Source: Acidobacteriaceae bacterium
GTDB taxonomy: Bacteria; Acidobacteriota; Terriglobia; Terriglobales; Acidobacteriaceae
Length of the DNA: 40,573 nucleotides
Direction: 5' to 3'
NCBI GenBank assembly: GCA_030037545.1
Contig: JASHRF010000103.1
Span: forward strand, 1 to 40,573
Shown: piece by piece, positions 17,551 to 25,137 of the stretch
How the letters are laid out: each line of letters opens with the position of its first letter
Numbering within the stretch: the stretch's first letter is position 1
Notes under the pieces: model-generated
Told to the model about the DNA's origin: nothing
The model's input: only the letters and a program-made list of their open reading frames with translations
Database searches by the model: none
Made by a program: the position numbers and the translations under genes

Positions 17551-20070
17551 ATGACAAATTTTCCAAAATGGCCGGCCGCGCTCGCGCTGATCGCCTGCAG
17601 CGTCAGCTGCTCGCAAGATATTTCCCAGGTTCTGGCCCCGGTTACCGCCGCTCCCATAGCGGATGACGATCTTCCGGTGATTGCACGCCCGGCACTTCCG
17701 GATCGAGTATTTTCCGTGGTCGGGCCCCGCGGCGCGTTGCTGGGCCGTCAAGACGGAACCTTCGAAGCGTGGATCTTCCCGTGGAAAGTTTTCAGCGGCA
17801 TGCGCATCTCCGCGCTGATGCAGGATTACCCCGTGCCCATCGATGTGAACCGATGCGCGGCGGAGATCGAGGTCCGGCCGGACCGCACCATCATCACCTA
17901 TGCGCACGCCAACTTCACCATTCGCCAGATCATGTTGGCGCCGAGCGCCTCGCCAGAGAACGTAGGCGTGCTGGTTCTCTACCAAATTGAGGCGATTCGT
18001 CCTATGACGCTCACGTTCAGCTTCGATCCTGTCTTCGAACGCATGTGGCCGGCGCCGACTGGCGGCCCTCCCTCGCCGGAGTGGGTGAAAGACGGAGACA
18101 GGGGCGGGTTTTACATTTTGCACTTGAACTTTCCCGATCACGCCGCCGCCATCGCGTTGCCCGGAGCCGTGCCGGGAATTCTTCCCCCGTATCAGGAGCG
18201 CGCCGCTGCATGGCCTTTGCAATTTGTCCTTCATTTCGATCCGGCCCGGGATAGCGGAAAACTGTATCCGCTGCTGCTCACCGTGGGCGAGACCGGGCCG
18301 GCTGCCGGCAAAGCTGCCCTGGCCGAGAGCCTGGCGGCGCTGGATCAATCGGCATCGGGCATCATGGAGTCCAACTACCGCTATTCCCAGAACCTGCTCG
18401 ACACGCATACCAGCCTGGAGACGCCGGATAGTCGCTTGAATGAGGCCTTCGAATGGGCGATCGCCTCGATCGACGAACTTCGGATCGATACGCCGCCCGG
18501 TTCTGAGCATCAGGCGCTGGCCGCGGGCTTTGTTGTTTCCGGCGACACTGCGCGGCCCGGCTTTGGCTGGTTCTTCGGGCGCGATGCGCTCTGGTCGCTC
18601 TATGCCATTGATAGCTACGGAGGCTTCGCCACCGCGCGCGGCGAACTCGAATTCCTCGCCGCCCATCAGCGCGCCGACGGCAAGATCATGCATGAGCGAT
18701 CGCAAACGGCGGATCTGGTCGACTGGGCCTCACTGCCCTATCAATATGCCTCGGCGGACGCAACTCCTTTGTTCCTCATGGCGGCCAACGACTATCTCAA
18801 CTTGAGCGGAGATACGAAATTTATCGAGCGCCTGTGGCCGAATCTGCAGCGCGCCTGGAATTTCGAGACCAGGCACGATTCCAACGACGGCATCTACGAC
18901 AATCGCGAGGGGACGGGCTGGGTGGAATCGTGGGTGCCCTCCATGCCGTACCAGGAGATTTACCTGGCCGCCCTGGATGAACAGGCCAGCGCCGCGTTTG
19001 CGCATCTGGCGCGCGCTGCGGGAAACGATTCTTTAGCCAAGCAAGCGGAGGCGCGGCGCGATCAACTCGCTCCGCGCATCGAGCAAGGCTACTTTCTGCC
19101 TGCGCTCCAGAACTACGCGTTCAGCCGCAACGCCGACGGCTCCCCCGACAACACCGCAACCATTTTTCCCTCCGTTGCCTGGTGGGACGGAAGCTATCGC
19201 CTGGACCACCCCGAAGCCATGCTCGAACGCTGGGCCTCAAGCGAGTTCTCGACCGACTGGGGCACGCGCATCCTGAGCGACCGCACTTCCTTTTACGACC
19301 CGATCAGCTATCACCAGGGCACCGTGTGGCCCCTGTTCACCGGATGGGTGTCGGTAGCGGAATATCGGGCCGGTCACCCTCTTTCCGGCTACGCCCACCT
19401 GATGCAAAACGTGAATCTCACCTGGGCGCAGGATCCGGGCAAGGTGACGGAGTTGCTCTCGGGAGAATTTTTTCAACCGCTGGGGCGCAGCACAGCGCAC
19501 CAGCTCTGGTCTTCGGCCATGGTTATCTCTCCAGTTCTGCGCGGGCTCTTCGGCCTGGAGTGGGACGCAGCAGGCAATACTCTGACCGTGACTCCGCAGC
19601 TTCCTGCGAAATGGCCGCGTGCAGAGTTGCACAATCTTCCCTTCGGCGACAACCGGATTGACCTGATGCTGAAGCGGCATGGGGGCGAGCTCCACGTTAC
19701 GGCTAAAGGCGGTCCCGCCCATCTTCGCCTGGCGTCGCGCGCGCCGGGCGCGACTCTGCGCAATGGCGTACTGGTGGTTCCTCTGCCCGCCGTGGAAGTG
19801 GGAATCGAGCAGTCATTGCCCCCCTTTGGCTCGGCCACCAGCCAGCTCAAAGTACTGCGCGAGGAGTATAAACCGCATCAGTTGATCCTTCATTTGTCCG
19901 CTCCGGCTGGCGCTTTCGAAACCATGAATGTGCGCGAAAATGCACTTTCAAGCAAGCTCACTGCCGAAGGCGCGACCCTCGACCCGGGCGGCTCTTCGCC
20001 GAGCGTGTTGCGGATCCAGTTTCCAGCCGGCACTGGTTACATGGATAAGGTCGTTACGATGACCTGGTGA
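17551..20070 (+). CDS. lipoprotein of the amylo-alpha-1,6-glucosidase / debranching type
   Basis: 839 residues from ATG 17551 (a TTG six bases earlier is possible). The signal ends in LIAC, a good lipobox, so the mature protein is probably a membrane-anchored lipoprotein. An N-terminal beta-sandwich (~40-270) precedes an (alpha/alpha)6 barrel with FFGRDALW (341-348) and YHQGTVWP (587-594). Both are hallmarks of glycogen-debranching amylo-1,6-glucosidase domains (GRD and YHNGTVWP in classical members). A C-terminal beta domain follows. Enzymes of this class cut alpha-1,6 branches, but related (alpha/alpha)6 families attack other sugars, so the substrate is inferred mostly from the adjacent GH13. 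Location outside the cytoplasm is unusual for a debranching enzyme. Confidence 0.8.
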   Translation: MTNFPKWPAALALIACSVSCSQDISQVLAPVTAAPIADDDLPVIARPALPDRVFSVVGPRGALLGRQDGTFEAWIFPWKVFSGMRISALMQDYPVPIDVNRCAAEIEVRPDRTIITYAHANFTIRQIMLAPSASPENVGVLVLYQIEAIRPMTLTFSFDPVFERMWPAPTGGPPSPEWVKDGDRGGFYILHLNFPDHAAAIALPGAVPGILPPYQERAAAWPLQFVLHFDPARDSGKLYPLLLTVGETGPAAGKAALAESLAALDQSASGIMESNYRYSQNLLDTHTSLETPDSRLNEAFEWAIASIDELRIDTPPGSEHQALAAGFVVSGDTARPGFGWFFGRDALWSLYAIDSYGGFATARGELEFLAAHQRADGKIMHERSQTADLVDWASLPYQYASADATPLFLMAANDYLNLSGDTKFIERLWPNLQRAWNFETRHDSNDGIYDNREGTGWVESWVPSMPYQEIYLAALDEQASAAFAHLARAAGNDSLAKQAEARRDQLAPRIEQGYFLPALQNYAFSRNADGSPDNTATIFPSVAWWDGSYRLDHPEAMLERWASSEFSTDWGTRILSDRTSFYDPISYHQGTVWPLFTGWVSVAEYRAGHPLSGYAHLMQNVNLTWAQDPGKVTELLSGEFFQPLGRSTAHQLWSSAMVISPVLRGLFGLEWDAAGNTLTVTPQLPAKWPRAELHNLPFGDNRIDLMLKRHGGELHVTAKGGPAHLRLASRAPGATLRNGVLVVPLPAVEVGIEQSLPPFGSATSQLKVLREEYKPHQLILHLSAPAGAFETMNVRENALSSKLTAEGATLDPGGSSPSVLRIQFPAGTGYMDKVVTMTW

Positions 20071-20140
20071 CAGCTCGGGCGCAATGGGCCATGCACTAGA
20101 ATGGATTGGGCAACGACTCCACAACAGGCTTCCCGGAGCA

Positions 20141-21070
20141 ATGACGGCAGAATTGAAACCCTCTCTTATCACAGCCATCGGCGTGGCGGCCAAGAAGGCC
20201 GGGCTGGTGACGGTTTCCTCCACGCAGGGCGCATCGAGCGACGGCCGCGCCACCGCGATCTTTGAGCTCGGGTTGCCCGGCGGCGCGGCGGGCAAAACCC
20301 TCAGGCTCGAGCTGACGGCCGCGTTCGATTTCGACAAGCCGCAATTGCTTCCCGAGATGACGGCGCACCTGGCCGCCGAAGCTAAGCGTCTGCGCAATCC
20401 GCGGCCCGAGTGCTATGTCACGCTGGACGGGCTGCCCCTGGCTTTCGGCCAGTTCCAGTGGCCCTTTCACCGTTCTACCTCGGGCGCCGACACTTACATC
20501 GTGCACGGCGAGATTCGCCTGGAAGATGGCGGCGCGCACAATCTTCATGCAAAGATCGCCGCTAGCGTTACGCTTACGTTTGCTGAGATCGTCCCCGCCA
20601 TGGAGCAGCCCTACGCCGAGACTTTCGTCTACAACGCGGTGCGCAAGACGGTGGACATGGGCCAGCTTGAATTCCTGAAGTCCGGCAACCGCCAGCCGGT
20701 GCCTGTGACCACGCGCTACTACAGCCGCTGGCAGAAGAAGTTCATCTTTACCGAGACCGACGACAACGAGCGCCTGCGCTACCTGCTCAGCAAGGTCTAT
20801 TGGCTCTCGGGCGTGCTGGGTGCGGGCGCGCCAGTGTGGATCGCCGACCCGCGCGATGCGCAGTACCTGAATACGACAGAACAGGACTTGCTGCGCATGG
20901 CAGGCCACGAAGCGGGCGAGGGATTGATGAATCTCGACGGCGAATTCGCCACGGCCACTCCGGCTCTGATGGCCAAGGCAGCAGAGTACGAAGCCCTGCG
21001 CGATGCCGCATTGGAGTTCACAAAGCCAAAATTCAACGAGTCGATGCGCGCCGGACAGGCGAATATGTAA
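20141..21070 (+). CDS. conserved-looking cytosolic protein, function unknown
   Basis: 309 residues from ATG 20141 (GGAG two bases upstream; an upstream ATG 20084 would add 19 residues with no support). There is no signal peptide or membrane segment. The sequence is a mix of alpha and beta with a Lys-rich start, a central aromatic stretch (YYSRWQKKFIFTETDDNERL, residues ~198-217) and a C-terminal helical part (EQDLLRMAGHEAGEGLMNLDG). Codon use matches its neighbours, which supports a real gene. I recognise no domain. It starts 70 bases after the debranching-type gene and could be co-transcribed, but nothing ties it to glucan metabolism. Confidence 0.7.
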   Translation: MTAELKPSLITAIGVAAKKAGLVTVSSTQGASSDGRATAIFELGLPGGAAGKTLRLELTAAFDFDKPQLLPEMTAHLAAEAKRLRNPRPECYVTLDGLPLAFGQFQWPFHRSTSGADTYIVHGEIRLEDGGAHNLHAKIAASVTLTFAEIVPAMEQPYAETFVYNAVRKTVDMGQLEFLKSGNRQPVPVTTRYYSRWQKKFIFTETDDNERLRYLLSKVYWLSGVLGAGAPVWIADPRDAQYLNTTEQDLLRMAGHEAGEGLMNLDGEFATATPALMAKAAEYEALRDAALEFTKPKFNESMRAGQANM

Positions 21071-21088
21071 GAAATGTTCGCGGTCCCT

Positions 21089-21147
21089 AGTTCTCAGTTC
21101 ACAGTTATTCTGGTCTGCCCGCACTGAGAAACTAGGAACTGAGAACT
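21089..21147. repeat. inverted pair of 7-bp tandem arrays in a convergent gap
   Basis: The left arm reads AGTTCTC AGTTCAC AGTTATT and the right arm AACTAGG AACTGAG AACTGCG, each with a 7-base period. AGTTCTCAGTTC (21089-21100) and GAACTGAGAACT (21136-21147) are perfectly complementary over 12 bases, with further pairing inside. It lies between the ends of two converging genes and could act as a bidirectional transcript end, but it lacks a T-run. Confidence 0.6.
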
Positions 21148-21157
21148 GCGAAGTGTG

Positions 21158-21604
21158 TTACAGCGCATTCCCGCACGCCGAGCAGAACCGCGATCCCGCC
21201 GGATTCGCCGCCTGGCAGCGCGGGCACGCTACCATCGTTGGCGCAACCGGCGGCGGAGGCGGTGGGGCTGCTGTTACGTTAGGATGCCGCTGGTCCCATC
21301 CCGGCACCGGAATGCCGAGCGTGGCGGCAATGGCCGCCGCCTGGATGGCGTTGAACTCGCGCACCCGGCCGGCCATGAAAAAGCACTCGATGAAGCCGAG
21401 GATGGTGGGGATGCTGGTCCAGCAGAAGCAGCAGTAGAGAATGCCCAGCCCGGTGCGGCGCAGATAGAAGTGGTGAACGCCAAACGTGCCCAGAAACAGC
21501 GCCAGCAGAATGCCCACAATCTCGTCGCGGCGCACCGCCTCGTACTGCTGGTAGAAGATGGCTTGCGGATTGGGATACGGAACGCTGCTCATCGGGGTGC
21601 TCAT
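21158..21604 (-). CDS. TM2-domain membrane protein with C-terminal zinc ribbon
   Basis: 148 residues; GGAG lies 7 bases before ATG 21604. Residues ~28-80 form a TM2 domain: two hydrophobic helices (IVGILLALFLGTFG and ILYCCFCW...ILGFIECFF) joined by the conserved HHFYLRRTGLG turn. A proline run (114-119) links to a C-terminal zinc ribbon with CPRC (127-130) and CSAC (141-144). TM2 proteins are small inner-membrane proteins of uncertain role. The ribbon suggests zinc-dependent contact with a protein or nucleic acid. The gene stands alone, convergent with the preceding one. Confidence 0.88.
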   Translation of the reverse strand: MSTPMSSVPYPNPQAIFYQQYEAVRRDEIVGILLALFLGTFGVHHFYLRRTGLGILYCCFCWTSIPTILGFIECFFMAGRVREFNAIQAAAIAATLGIPVPGWDQRHPNVTAAPPPPPPVAPTMVACPRCQAANPAGSRFCSACGNAL

Positions 21605-21723
21605 GGCGCTGCTCCTTACTCGTGCTGCTCAGGGCTCTGACTGCTCAGGGTACGCAGCCGGCCGGTTGACGGTTCCCGGTGTCATTGTCCCACAACGGTG
21701 TGTGGCGTAGCATCGAATCGAAT

Positions 21724-22587
21724 ATGACCGAACCGGCCGCCACAACAATTCCCAACGCCGCTCTCTCCGGCACGTTTTCCATCGGCGGCAATCTGCCTGT
21801 GCACCGCCTGGGCTATGGAACCATGCGCCTGGTGGGTGAAGGTGCTTGGGGCGAACCCGCCGACCCTGAGGGAGCGAAGCGCGTGTTGCGCCGCGCCGTC
21901 GAACTGGGCGTCACGCTGATCGATACGGCCGACGCCTACGGACCTGAAATCGCCGAGCGGTTGATCGGCGAAGCGCTAACGCCTTATCCGCCCGGCGTTG
22001 TGATCGCAACCAAGGGCGGCGTCACGCGCCAGGGACCGGCGAAGACCGAGTACGTAGGCCGCGCGGGCTATTTGATTCAATGTGTCGAAATGAGCCTGCG
22101 CCGGTTGAAGCTCGAGCGCATCGAGCTCTACCAGTTGCACAGAATCGATCCGCGCACGCCGCTCGAAGAATCTCTCGGCGCGCTCAGGAAGATGCAAGAG
22201 CAGGGCAAGATCCGCCACATCGGGCTAAGCGAGGTTACGCCGGCGGAGATCGAAGCAGCCGAAAAGATCGTTCCTATCGTGACCATCCAGAATCGTTATA
22301 GCCTGGCCGACCGGCGGCACGAAGAGATGCTGAACTACTGCGAACGGCGCGGCATCGGTTTCATGCCCTGGTATCCGTATGCGGGCGGAAAATTGCTCAA
22401 GCCGGACCATCCTGAAGCGAACACTCTGCGACGGCTGGCTGCCGGCCATCCCAGCGCCACTCCCGCGCAGCTCGCCCTCGCGTGGCTGCTCAACCGTTCA
22501 CCTGTGATGCTGCCCATTCCGGGAACGTCGAGAGTGGCGCACCTTGAGGAGAACATTGGCGCCGCAGCTCTCAGGCTTGAACCCTGA
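21724..22587 (+). CDS. aldo/keto reductase
   Basis: 287 residues from ATG 21724; an upstream GTG frame has no support. NAD(P)H-dependent oxidoreductase with the (beta/alpha)8 AKR fold. The catalytic tetrad is visible: D67 (LIDTADAYG), Y72, K97 (VIATKGG) and H139 (ELYQLHRID). The C-terminal coenzyme-binding segment is present (LPIPGTSRVAHLEENIGAA). It probably reduces aldehydes or ketones in the cytosol; the subfamily resembles the YdbC/oxidoreductase Tas-like bacterial AKRs, but I cannot name the substrate. No Shine-Dalgarno is seen. Confidence 0.9.
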   Translation: MTEPAATTIPNAALSGTFSIGGNLPVHRLGYGTMRLVGEGAWGEPADPEGAKRVLRRAVELGVTLIDTADAYGPEIAERLIGEALTPYPPGVVIATKGGVTRQGPAKTEYVGRAGYLIQCVEMSLRRLKLERIELYQLHRIDPRTPLEESLGALRKMQEQGKIRHIGLSEVTPAEIEAAEKIVPIVTIQNRYSLADRRHEEMLNYCERRGIGFMPWYPYAGGKLLKPDHPEANTLRRLAAGHPSATPAQLALAWLLNRSPVMLPIPGTSRVAHLEENIGAAALRLEP

Positions 22588-22629
22588 TCTGCTTTTTTGG
22601 AACGATCGCTCCATGCGCAGCTCGGGCGC

Positions 22630-22666
22630 CCCATCCTTTTCACGGTTTCATCGTGAAAGGAATGGG
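22630..22666. repeat. REP-like hairpin, copy 1
   Basis: CCCATCCTTTTCACG pairs with CGTGAAAGGAATGGG around the 7-base loop GTTTCAT, giving a 14-bp stem with one bulged base on each side. It lies between the converging ends of the aldo/keto reductase and XRE-cupin genes. A second, diverged copy with the same layout lies at 23617-23650. There is no T-run on either side. Confidence 0.6.
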
Positions 22667-22695
22667 AGAGCGCAAATTCTCATCGCGCGATTTGT

Positions 22696-23445
22696 TCAGA
22701 ACGACGTGCTGTGCCGGTTCTCTGCGTCAATCGTGGTTTTGGGAACGACGGCCAGCGGCCGCGGCCCCGCTGCCGGCGCGGCGCGCAACGGTTGCGGCTG
22801 GGCCGTAGGCGTCTGGTGCATGGTCACAATGATGGCCCCGGCCGGCTTGCGCCCCACGCACTGATAGGAGTGCGGCGTGCCCGCATCGAAGTAGGCCGAG
22901 TCGCCCGCCTCCAGCGTCGACTCCTGGTCGCCGTGGCGCAGCCCCAGCTCGCCGTGCAGCACGTAGAGAAACTCGAAGCCGGGATGGATGTGCGCTTTCG
23001 GCTCCGTATCGCCCTCCAGCGGAATGAACTCCGCGTAGTACGGATCCATGTGCCGGTCCGGTACCAGGTAGCCCAGGCTCTCGAAGTAGTAGCTGGGCGG
23101 CTCTACGCCTGTCTGCGGCATGCGCACACGCTCACTGCGCCGATGCACGCGAAACACCGGCGCCGGCTCGCAATCGAAGAAATAAGACAGGTCCTTCGAA
23201 AACACCATGGCGATGCGCGCCAGGTTGCGCAGCGTGGGCACCACGCGCCCGGTTTCGAGTTGTGAAAGAAAACTTGCGGAAAGACCGGTATGCTTTCCCA
23301 ATTCCACGAGCCCCATCGACTTTTTCAGCCGCAGCCGCCGGATGCGCTCTCCAATCCGCTTTTCTTCAATAAACCGCTCGGCTGTCTCAGGGTCCGCCTG
23401 GGTTTTTTGTACCTCTTCGCTCTTGATCTCCAGCGGTTCGCCCAT
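22696..23445 (-). CDS. XRE-family regulator with cupin sensor domain
   Basis: 249 residues; GGAGG lies 5 bases before ATG 23445. Residues ~32-90 are a lambda-repressor-type helix-turn-helix (ELGKHTGLSASFLSQLETGR). The C-terminal half (~130-210) is a cupin_2 barrel with likely metal or ligand residues H152, H154, E158 and H192 (AHIHPGFEFLYVLHGELGLR; TPHSYQC). This architecture is typical of repressors that sense small metabolites, such as the PuuR/SutR type. Its own promoter region carries a dyad at 23514-23533. The target genes are not obvious: neighbours are an aldo/keto reductase (convergent) and asnS (divergent). Confidence 0.92.
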   Translation of the reverse strand: MGEPLEIKSEEVQKTQADPETAERFIEEKRIGERIRRLRLKKSMGLVELGKHTGLSASFLSQLETGRVVPTLRNLARIAMVFSKDLSYFFDCEPAPVFRVHRRSERVRMPQTGVEPPSYYFESLGYLVPDRHMDPYYAEFIPLEGDTEPKAHIHPGFEFLYVLHGELGLRHGDQESTLEAGDSAYFDAGTPHSYQCVGRKPAGAIIVTMHQTPTAQPQPLRAAPAAGPRPLAVVPKTTIDAENRHSTSF

Positions 23446-23513
23446 CCATCCCTCCGTTCGCTATTACTAAGATGCGCCGAGAAGGGGTATTTGTCCAGAT
23501 CAACAATTTTTCC

Positions 23514-23533
23514 TGTCGGGTGAAAACCTGACA
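23514..23533. promoter_or_regulatory. dyad upstream of the XRE-cupin gene (candidate operator)
   Basis: TGTCGGGT-GAAA-ACCTGACA has 8-base arms (one G-T pair) around GAAA. It lies 69 bases upstream of the regulator's start, in the gap shared with divergent asnS. It is a plausible autoregulatory site, but could equally form an RNA hairpin. Confidence 0.3.
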
Positions 23534-23616
23534 CAACTCGTGGGTGACGATTCGTGGCTCAGCCGTGCGCGGTATCCTGAGGAGTCCGGCGCCGATCGGC
23601 TCGTGCTGCTGGGTGC

Positions 23617-23650
23617 CCATCCTACCGCGGCTTTATCGCGGAAAGGGCGG
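23617..23650. repeat. REP-like hairpin, copy 2 (diverged)
   Basis: It has the same order of parts as the copy at 22630-22666: CCCATCCT, an inverted arm (CCGCG 23624-23628 / CGCGG 23636-23640), a 7-base loop (GCTTTAT against GTTTCAT), then AAAGG and a purine-rich end. The inner arms differ in sequence but pair in each copy, which suggests selection for structure. It lies about 50 bases before asnS. Confidence 0.5.
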
Positions 23651-23697
23651 ACCACCGAAGCGCATTCGCCCGCTCCCACCGCCCAGAAAGCGTATCC

Positions 23698-25062
23698 ATG
23701 CCCGAAGAATCCTCTCCCGCCGCTCCCCAATCCACCCTTAAGCCTCCCGTTGCCACTATCGGCCAGATCGGCCAGCATGAAGGCCAGTCCGTCACTCTGC
23801 GCGGATGGCTCTACAACCTGCGCGAGAGCGGCAAGCTGCTTTTTCCCATCTTTCGCGACGGCACGGGACTCATCCAGGGCGTGGCACACGTCAAGAGCGT
23901 TTCACCTCAGGTCTTCGAATCGCTCAAAGGGTTGACGCAGGAATCGAGCGTCATCGTCATCGGTAAAGTGCGCGCCGACAAGCGCGCCCCCGGCGGCTAC
24001 GAGCTCGATGTCGAGGACCTCACCATCGTCCACCGCGTGCCCGAATCGGACCCCTACCCCATCACGCTCAAGGAACACGGCGTCGATTTCCTCATGGAGC
24101 ACCGGCATCTTTGGATGCGCACGCCGCGCCAGTCTGCCATTCTCCGCGTCCGGGCTGAAATCATGCGCGCCACGGCCGAATATTTCGACAGCAACGGATT
24201 CATCCGCACCGATCCGCCCATCCTTACGCCGGCCGCATGCGAAGGCACATCGACGCTGTTCCCCGTCGACTATTTCGGCGATCCGGCGTTCCTCACGCAG
24301 TCCGGCCAGCTTTACGCTGAGGCCACGGCGCTGGCGCTGGGCAAGGTCTACAGTTTCGGCCCCACCTTTCGCGCGGAAAAATCCAAAACCCGCCGTCATC
24401 TCACCGAGTTCTGGATGGTGGAGCCCGAGGTCGCCTTCATGGACCTCGATGGCCTGCTCGAGCTCTCGGAAAACTGCCTCTCGCACATCGTGCAATCGGT
24501 GCTCAAGAACCGCGCGCCGGAGATGCGGACCATCGGCCGCGACATGACCAGGCTGGAGCCCGTCAAGCCGCCCTTCCCGCGCCTGCGCTACGACGAAGCT
24601 GTAGAGATGCTCAACCAGGCGCACAAAGACGGCCAGCTCGAGCAGCCCTTCGAGTACGGCAACGATTTTGGCTCGCCCGACGAGACCTGGCTCAGCTCGC
24701 GATACGATCGCCCGGTGATGGTGCACCGCTACCCGGCCAATGTGAAGGCGTTTTACATGGAGCCCGATCCCCAGGACCCGCGCTACGCGCTGTGCGTGGA
24801 CGTGCTCGCGCCCGAGGGTTACGGCGAAGTGATTGGCGGGTCGCAGCGCGTGTCCAGCTATGAGCTGCTGAGCCAGCGCATTGACCAGCATCATCTCCCG
24901 CGCGAGGCGTTTCAGTGGTATCTCGACCTGCGCCGCTACGGCTCTGTGCCGCACGCCGGCTTCGGCATGGGCATCGAGCGCGTGGTGAGCTGGATCTGCG
25001 GACTGGATCACGTGCGCGAGACCATCCCCTTCGCGCGCACCCTGCACCGGATTTACCCCTGA
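23698..25062 (+). CDS. asnS: asparaginyl-tRNA synthetase
   Basis: 454 residues, normal length for class IIb AsnRS. It charges tRNA-Asn in the cytosol. Residues ~18-115 are the OB-fold anticodon-binding domain ([20 protein letters not shown]). The catalytic core carries motif 2 ([20 protein letters not shown]) and motif 3 ([15 protein letters not shown], with RETIPFART), plus [13 protein letters not shown]. The A-C-E-G-T-S-T signature and short tail separate AsnRS from AspRS. The start is ATG 23698; the preceding 150 bases hold a diverged hairpin repeat and no clear T-box or other leader. It is apparently a single-gene unit. Confidence 0.97.
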   Translation: MPEESSPAAPQSTLKPPVATIGQIGQHEGQSVTLRGWLYNLRESGKLLFPIFRDGTGLIQGVAHVKSVSPQVFESLKGLTQESSVIVIGKVRADKRAPGGYELDVEDLTIVHRVPESDPYPITLKEHGVDFLMEHRHLWMRTPRQSAILRVRAEIMRATAEYFDSNGFIRTDPPILTPAACEGTSTLFPVDYFGDPAFLTQSGQLYAEATALALGKVYSFGPTFRAEKSKTRRHLTEFWMVEPEVAFMDLDGLLELSENCLSHIVQSVLKNRAPEMRTIGRDMTRLEPVKPPFPRLRYDEAVEMLNQAHKDGQLEQPFEYGNDFGSPDETWLSSRYDRPVMVHRYPANVKAFYMEPDPQDPRYALCVDVLAPEGYGEVIGGSQRVSSYELLSQRIDQHHLPREAFQWYLDLRRYGSVPHAGFGMGIERVVSWICGLDHVRETIPFARTLHRIYP

Positions 25063-25095
25063 GGCGGCAAGTTCGCGTCCGCTGCGCCGGCGTTC

Positions 25096-25119
25096 GCGAG
25101 TAGGCAGCTTAGCGGGCTT
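25096..25119. repeat. degenerate 8-bp array in a convergent gap
   Basis: GCGAGTAG GCAGCTTA GCGGGCTT keep an 8-base register and resemble the clearer GCGAGTTA/GCGGGTCA arrays at 32373 and 39544. It lies between the ends of asnS and the 925-residue protein gene. Taken alone it would not be convincing. Confidence 0.3.
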
Positions 25120-25137
25120 GAAAGTCGGCTCGGCGGA

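Noticed and set aside
23902..25047. 381-codon open frame on the minus strand
   Set aside because: Antisense to asnS; the translation is rich in His, Val and Arg without any domain.
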